43,778 bases of DNA from positions 1 to 43,778 of the forward strand of contig JACRCP010000323.1 in assembly GCA_016218965.1 (NCBI GenBank), in the 5' to 3' direction. The notes beneath the pieces are model-generated. The model did no database searches. It saw nothing but the letters and a program-made list of their open reading frames with translations, and had not been told where the DNA came from. This stretch comes from Deltaproteobacteria bacterium. Lineage in GTDB: Bacteria; Myxococcota; SpSt-1050; JACRCP01. The number at the start of each line of letters is the position of its first letter. Within the stretch, counting starts at the first letter, position 1. Both the position numbers and the translations under genes were made by a program. This document shows positions 41,889-43,778 of this stretch, piece by piece.

Positions 41889-42497
41889 GTGTCCGACAAG
41901 AGAAAAGACAGGCGTGCGCCGTCGAACTTCACGGTCGAGTACCGCCTCGAGGGATCCGAGACCAACTACTCGTGCCTGGCCACCGATATATCGCAGAGCG
42001 GCATGTTCCTTGCAATCATGCCGCCCCCTCCCATCGACACCCGCCTCTACCTGATGTTCTCGCTCCCGGGGTTCACCAAGCTCGGGCCGCTCAAGGTCAT
42101 CGGGCGCGTGGTCAGGATCGTCTCACAGGGCGAGGGCCAGGTGCCCGGGGTGGGGGTCGCGTTCGACATCATATACGCCGACAACCGCGACGCGGTCCGG
42201 GCCTTCATCCGGAGCATCCTTGGCCCGACGCTGATCGCCCGGCCGTCGGCCCGGCCCGCGAGGCCGGGGGTCAAGTACAAGCTGACCTTTGGCGGCGAGT
42301 CGGTCCCGGTCGAGGAAGAGGAGGCCGACACCGAAGAGGACCGCCGGCGCCTCGTGGGCTTCAAGGGCTTTTCGGGGGCGCGCGACACCGACGTGGTTTC
42401 ACAGGTCGCCTGGCTCAAGTACGCGGGCCTCCTGGGGCTGGCCATCCTGATTTTGTTCGTCTTGTGGCAGGCGGGGCGCTGTGCGGGGGCGCTCTGA
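41889..42497 (+). CDS. PilZ-domain protein with C-terminal membrane anchor
   Basis: A 202-residue cyclic-di-GMP effector candidate. The two ligand motifs are intact: RKDRR (RxxxR, about residues 5-9) and DISQSG (DxSxxG, about 33-38). The PilZ barrel runs to about 115. A charged linker (VEEEEADTEEDRRR) follows, then one hydrophobic helix near the C-terminus (YAGLLGLAILILFVLW), so it is probably tail-anchored with PilZ in the cytoplasm. GTG 41889 is chosen because AGGAAGGG lies five bases before it and the promoter just upstream; the longer frame from 41754 would run through both promoters. The next gene overlaps its stop by one base. Confidence 0.88.
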   Translation: MSDKRKDRRAPSNFTVEYRLEGSETNYSCLATDISQSGMFLAIMPPPPIDTRLYLMFSLPGFTKLGPLKVIGRVVRIVSQGEGQVPGVGVAFDIIYADNRDAVRAFIRSILGPTLIARPSARPARPGVKYKLTFGGESVPVEEEEADTEEDRRRLVGFKGFSGARDTDVVSQVAWLKYAGLLGLAILILFVLWQAGRCAGAL

Positions 42498-43054
42498 TGA
42501 ACGTGTATTTCGCGCTTGCCTCGAGCTTCGCGGCCGGCTGTCTATATGCGCTCGCGGGCGCGGACAAGGTGCGGACAGGCGACCTTGTGGGACGGTGGTT
42601 CCTTGCGACCGTGGTCTATCACTCGGTCATCTTCGTCCCCGTGTTTCTCTACGCGACTGTTTTTTATCCCGACTGGTCGGTCATGTACTTTTTTCAGCCG
42701 CTGCGTACGCCGCCGGTGAGCGAACGGGGGTGGCTGTTCTCGGCCGCGGCGCTGGTGCTCACGTTCGCGACCATGCTGGCCGGTTTTCTCTACGGCCGGA
42801 AGCGCAGCATCGAAGGCAAGGGGGCCTCGGCGGCGACGATCGTGACGTTCATCTACGCCATTTCGTTTGCGGTTATGGCGGTGCTGTTCCGGCGGACTCT
42901 GTTTGCGGGTACGCTGGAGCAGTACGGCGGCGTGGGCGCCAAGTTCATCTTCGCCCGGCCGCTGGGTTGGGCGATGTGTTTCTATCTCATTTCGATACCG
43001 GCCGGGATCGCGTTCTGGAAAAAGGTGTTCTCGAGGAAACCGTCGCACATGTGA
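42497..43054 (+). CDS. Multi-spanning membrane protein, unknown
   Basis: A 185-residue protein with about five hydrophobic helices (first LASSFAAGCLYALAG, last GWAMCFYLISIPAGIAF). No family recognised. The ATG shares its A with the PilZ TGA stop (TGATG), so translation is probably coupled, suggesting that the tail-anchored PilZ protein and this membrane protein work together. A polar loop (EQYGGVGAKFIFARPLG) precedes the last helix. Confidence 0.7.
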   Translation: MNVYFALASSFAAGCLYALAGADKVRTGDLVGRWFLATVVYHSVIFVPVFLYATVFYPDWSVMYFFQPLRTPPVSERGWLFSAAALVLTFATMLAGFLYGRKRSIEGKGASAATIVTFIYAISFAVMAVLFRRTLFAGTLEQYGGVGAKFIFARPLGWAMCFYLISIPAGIAFWKKVFSRKPSHM

Positions 43055-43062
43055 AATACGCG

Positions 43063-43110
43063 TTAGGGAGTCCGGGAGTTCTGGAGTTGGGGAGTTGAGG
43101 AGTTCAGGAG
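43063..43110. repeat. Octamer array, core TTNNGGAG
   Basis: Six in-phase 8-base units: TTAGGGAG, TCCGGGAG, TTCTGGAG, TTGGGGAG, TTGAGGAG, TTCAGGAG. Every unit holds a Shine-Dalgarno-like GGAG; the last one runs into the AGGAGG that serves ATG 43122. It starts nine bases after the previous stop. Confidence 0.85.
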
Positions 43111-43121
43111 AGGAGGCGGAC

Positions 43122-43634
43122 ATGAGACGGGTGCTTGCGCTGTGGGTGGTCCTTGCGTTGACGTTGACGTCCGCCGCGGCGGCCGATGCGAAAGGGAAGA
43201 AGAAGGAAAAGGACCCGGACGCGCCGCCGTCGGGGGTGCGGTGGTCCGTGGACCCGACGGAGATGGACTTCGGCGAGATCGAAGGGGGAGAGGAGAAGAC
43301 GCTGGGCCTTCGGGTCCTCAACTCCGGGGACAAGGAGGGCGCCATTCGTTGCCAGTCGACCGGGCCGGGGGCGAAGTACGTCGTCGTGGACAAGACGGGG
43401 ACGCTCATCATACCCGCGGTCGGCGCAATCGAACTCCGCATTACGCTTGACGGGAAACAGGTCAAGCCGGCCAAGACCGAAAAAGACAGGAAGGACATTC
43501 AGGTCAAGGCCGCGGTCGTATGCGCCGGCAAACGCTCCGACGTCAAGGGTGTCGTCAAGATGAAGACCGAGGAGGAAGTGAAAAAGGCCGAGCCGCCGCC
43601 CCTTGACAAGGCCGGCGAGATCCCGGGCCTTTAG
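43122..43634 (+). CDS. Secreted Ig-like (ASPM/HYDIN-type) domain protein
   Basis: A 170-residue exported protein. The signal peptide MRRVLALWVVLALTLTSAAA is followed by a Lys-rich segment (KGKKKEKD) and one beta-sandwich domain opening VDPTEMDFGEIEGGEEKTLG, then LRVLNSGD, typical of ASPM/SPD-2/HYDIN-like domains. It has two Cys (RCQSTG, VVCAGK) that could form a disulphide. The end is charged (KTEEEVKKAEPPPLDKAGE). ATG 43122 follows AGGAGGCGGAC; the frame is open upstream but overlaps the preceding gene. Confidence 0.75.
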   Translation: MRRVLALWVVLALTLTSAAAADAKGKKKEKDPDAPPSGVRWSVDPTEMDFGEIEGGEEKTLGLRVLNSGDKEGAIRCQSTGPGAKYVVVDKTGTLIIPAVGAIELRITLDGKQVKPAKTEKDRKDIQVKAAVVCAGKRSDVKGVVKMKTEEEVKKAEPPPLDKAGEIPGL

Positions 43635-43778
43635 GTCTGTAACTTCTCAAAAAGTGGTGGCCGAGGCGTCGGAGCGGAGTCGGACGGTTGCGCCGATCGT
43701 CGTCGGTCCGGGGATGCTCCAGCGTTCAGCTTGGCACCGGGGGAGTCTACGGCGCCTGTGCGCGAGCTTCGATGAGGG
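43635..43778. other. Window end, nothing recognised
   Basis: No gene, terminator or repeat is seen in the last 144 bases. A gene may begin outside the window. Confidence 0.5.

Overview
The window is GC-rich and gene-dense, and almost certainly from a Gram-negative bacterium of the former Deltaproteobacteria or a neighbouring lineage (Myxococcota/Bradymonadota-like). The basis is indirect: many lipoproteins with long Asp-Ala-Gly linkers, cysteine-rich repeat lipoproteins, a DUF4388-like/J-domain/TPR protein, a fungalysin-type protease with a Cys-containing tail after a DAG linker, and multi-receiver signalling proteins. There is no rRNA or tRNA gene I can recognise, no CRISPR array, and no prophage. 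I place it in no named species.

Layout. 1-1775: a REP-associated tyrosine transposase (RAYT) with a broken second copy in front and a hairpin plus a tandem repeat behind. 1776-3372: an HXXEE-like membrane protein, a small orphan protein and a vapBC locus whose toxin gene has lost its middle. 3422-6211: a polytopic membrane protein converging on an MFS exporter. 6464-9532: a GAF protein and Lon protease. 9543-20174: surface lipoproteins on the minus strand, including a frameshifted cysteine-rich gene and a 2238-residue repeat lipoprotein. 20292-24677: a likely minus-strand run of MarC, a small lipoprotein, a DUF4388-like/J/TPR protein and a PAS kinase with a degenerate ATPase domain. 24971-35652: a 12-kelch-repeat lipoprotein, a cysteine-rich lipoprotein, a gene fragment, a small lipoprotein and an M36 protease. 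35672-43634: signalling and envelope genes (Rec-HD-GYP, Rec-PAS-HisKA-Rec-Rec, a C69 dipeptidase broken by a 5-bp duplication, a PP2C phosphatase, a PilZ protein with a C-terminal membrane anchor, a membrane protein and a secreted Ig-like protein).

Two themes stand out. First, much of the coding capacity makes exported, repeat-rich or cysteine-rich proteins, while the signalling genes around them (HD-GYP, PilZ, PP2C, two kinase-like proteins that lack a competent ATPase) point to cyclic-di-GMP and phosphorylation control; a link between the two sets is only inference from proximity. Second, many spacers carry short degenerate tandem arrays, mostly of exact 7-base period (also 8 and 9). Each has its own word, several are inverted, and many start within a few bases of a stop codon or end at a Shine-Dalgarno site. 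They resemble in form the heptameric STRR repeats known from cyanobacteria. This is the most unusual non-coding signal here.

At least five genes are fragments or interrupted (RAYT copy, vapC, cysteine-rich lipoprotein, kelch-type tail, C69 dipeptidase). Some could be sequencing or assembly errors; the vapC deletion and the two fragments are too large for that.
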